NCBI RefSeq assembly: GCF_014279835.1 | Contig: NZ_CP047942.1 | Span: forward strand, 1,798,001-1,862,000 | Length of the DNA stretch: 64,000 nt | Direction of reading: 5' to 3' | From: Synechococcus sp. MVIR-18-1 | Lineage (GTDB): Bacteria > Cyanobacteriota > Cyanobacteriia > PCC-6307 > Cyanobiaceae | In this document: positions 63,543-64,000 of the stretch, one piece after another | How positions within the stretch are numbered: position 1 is the first letter of the stretch | Layout of the letters: every line of letters begins with the position of its first letter | Position numbers and translations under genes: made by a program | The notes under the pieces: model-generated | What the model was told of the DNA's origin: nothing | The model's input: only the letters and a program-made list of their open reading frames with translations | Databases searched by the model: none

Positions 63543-64000
63543 TTAAGCGAGATTGTAGAGATTGTCATGGTTGCCATCCGGCCAGCGGGTCCAGCTAGCG
63601 CTCCGGGCTCCTTGGCAAAGCTGAAGCGCTCCATTCAGGGCCAATCCTTGGATCTCCCAGATCTCTCCGCTCTGAGGATCCTTAACCTGATTGGCCCAAA
63701 GCCGCTTCTCTATCTCACGACGCACAAGCTCTGGACGGTTTGCCAGGGTCTGGATTCTCTCTAAGGCTCTTAATACCTCCACCGTCCAAACGTCTCGACG
63801 GGCGCATCCACGTGGCAAGAGGTCGCGAAGGGCAATGGCCCCAACGGGAACCGGGTTGGCCACATTCATCCCAACGCCAATGCGCACCATGCGTAAACGA
63901 CCACCACGAAAAACCAGTCGAGGAAGCAATCCAGCCAATTTTCGGGAATCGATGAGGAGATCGTTGGGCCATTTGATCCGCACGGGTAGACCCTTCCGTT
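63543..64000 (-). CDS. birA: Biotin--[acetyl-CoA-carboxylase] ligase, N-terminus cut by window edge
   Basis: The frame runs from the TAA-type stop at 63543 to the right edge without a start, giving about 152 codons. It contains the BirA core GLPVRIKWPNDLLIDSRKLA (biotinyl-AMP site) and AGLLPRLVFRGGRLRMVRIG. The N-terminal DNA-binding or catalytic part is missing here. BirA links biotin to BCCP of acetyl-CoA carboxylase. It is the last gene of the window. Confidence 0.9.
   Translation of the reverse strand, partial: RKGLPVRIKWPNDLLIDSRKLAGLLPRLVFRGGRLRMVRIGVGMNVANPVPVGAIALRDLLPRGCARRDVWTVEVLRALERIQTLANRPELVRREIEKRLWANQVKDPQSGEIWEIQGLALNGALQLCQGARSASWTRWPDGNHDNLYNLA

Overview
The window reads as chromosomal DNA of a marine picocyanobacterium, most likely a Synechococcus of the oceanic cluster 5. 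Evidence: photosystem I genes psaF and psaJ, cytochrome b6f genes petC and petA, NDH-1 subunit ndhB, two high-light-inducible proteins, cobalamin genes, and the small hyperconserved protein Hcp lying between trnW and trnD as it does in Synechococcus/Prochlorococcus. Genes are packed tightly, with many ATGA-type overlaps and seven convergent tail-to-tail overlaps of 12-51 bases. I saw no transposase, integrase, phage gene or CRISPR array. Only the two end genes (a GPH-type transporter at the left, birA at the right) are cut by the window.

Layout. 1-5.8 kb: transporter, tRNA-Gly, glycogen debranching enzyme, a degenerate metallo-beta-lactamase-fold protein, HU and GluQ. 5.8-10.7 kb: a looser, more AT-rich stretch with many short orphan genes (mini zinc finger, one-helix membrane peptides, a secreted Cys-containing pair, HLIP plus 38-residue membrane peptide, DUF3288) and four non-coding gaps of 400-580 bases, one holding three DnaA-box-like 9-mers. 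10.7-15 kb: MAPEG protein, DprA-like protein, DRTGG/BioD-like protein, SDR, methionine aminopeptidase. 15-19.2 kb: rplS, trnW, hcp, trnD, gltX, then an antiporter on the other strand. 19.2-24.8 kb: DUF1643, wecB, pilT, hli, tsaD, psaFJ, gmk.

24.8-31.1 kb: RqcH/NFACT protein, tatC, DUF3067, petC, petA, lgt, cobM, trnV. Rieske PetC carries a twin-arginine N-terminus and sits beside tatC, which fits Tat-dependent assembly. 31.2-39.2 kb: RodZ-like protein, ppx, UbiA prenyltransferase, LD-carboxypeptidase, ispD, GT9, a TrkA-N potassium channel, fabG. 39.3-42.3 kb: a groEL without groES or CIRCE, then nanE.

42.3-49.6 kb is the aa3-type cytochrome oxidase locus: ctaC-ctaD-ctaE in one direction, and ctaA-ctaB plus a two-gene ABC-2 exporter in the other, so heme A synthesis and the enzyme that uses it share one intergenic control region. 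49.6-56.7 kb: a cyAbrB regulator, HdeD-like protein, riboflavin synthase whose 3' end is a 13-bp tandem repeat, a bifunctional-nuclease-domain protein, an Fe-S aldo/keto reductase, a Tat-lipoprotein binding protein, a CobT-like protein, DUF2232 and a lipoprotein. 56.7-64 kb: topA, ndhB, an orphan MacB-type ATPase, an OmpR-type response regulator, an M23 peptidase and birA.
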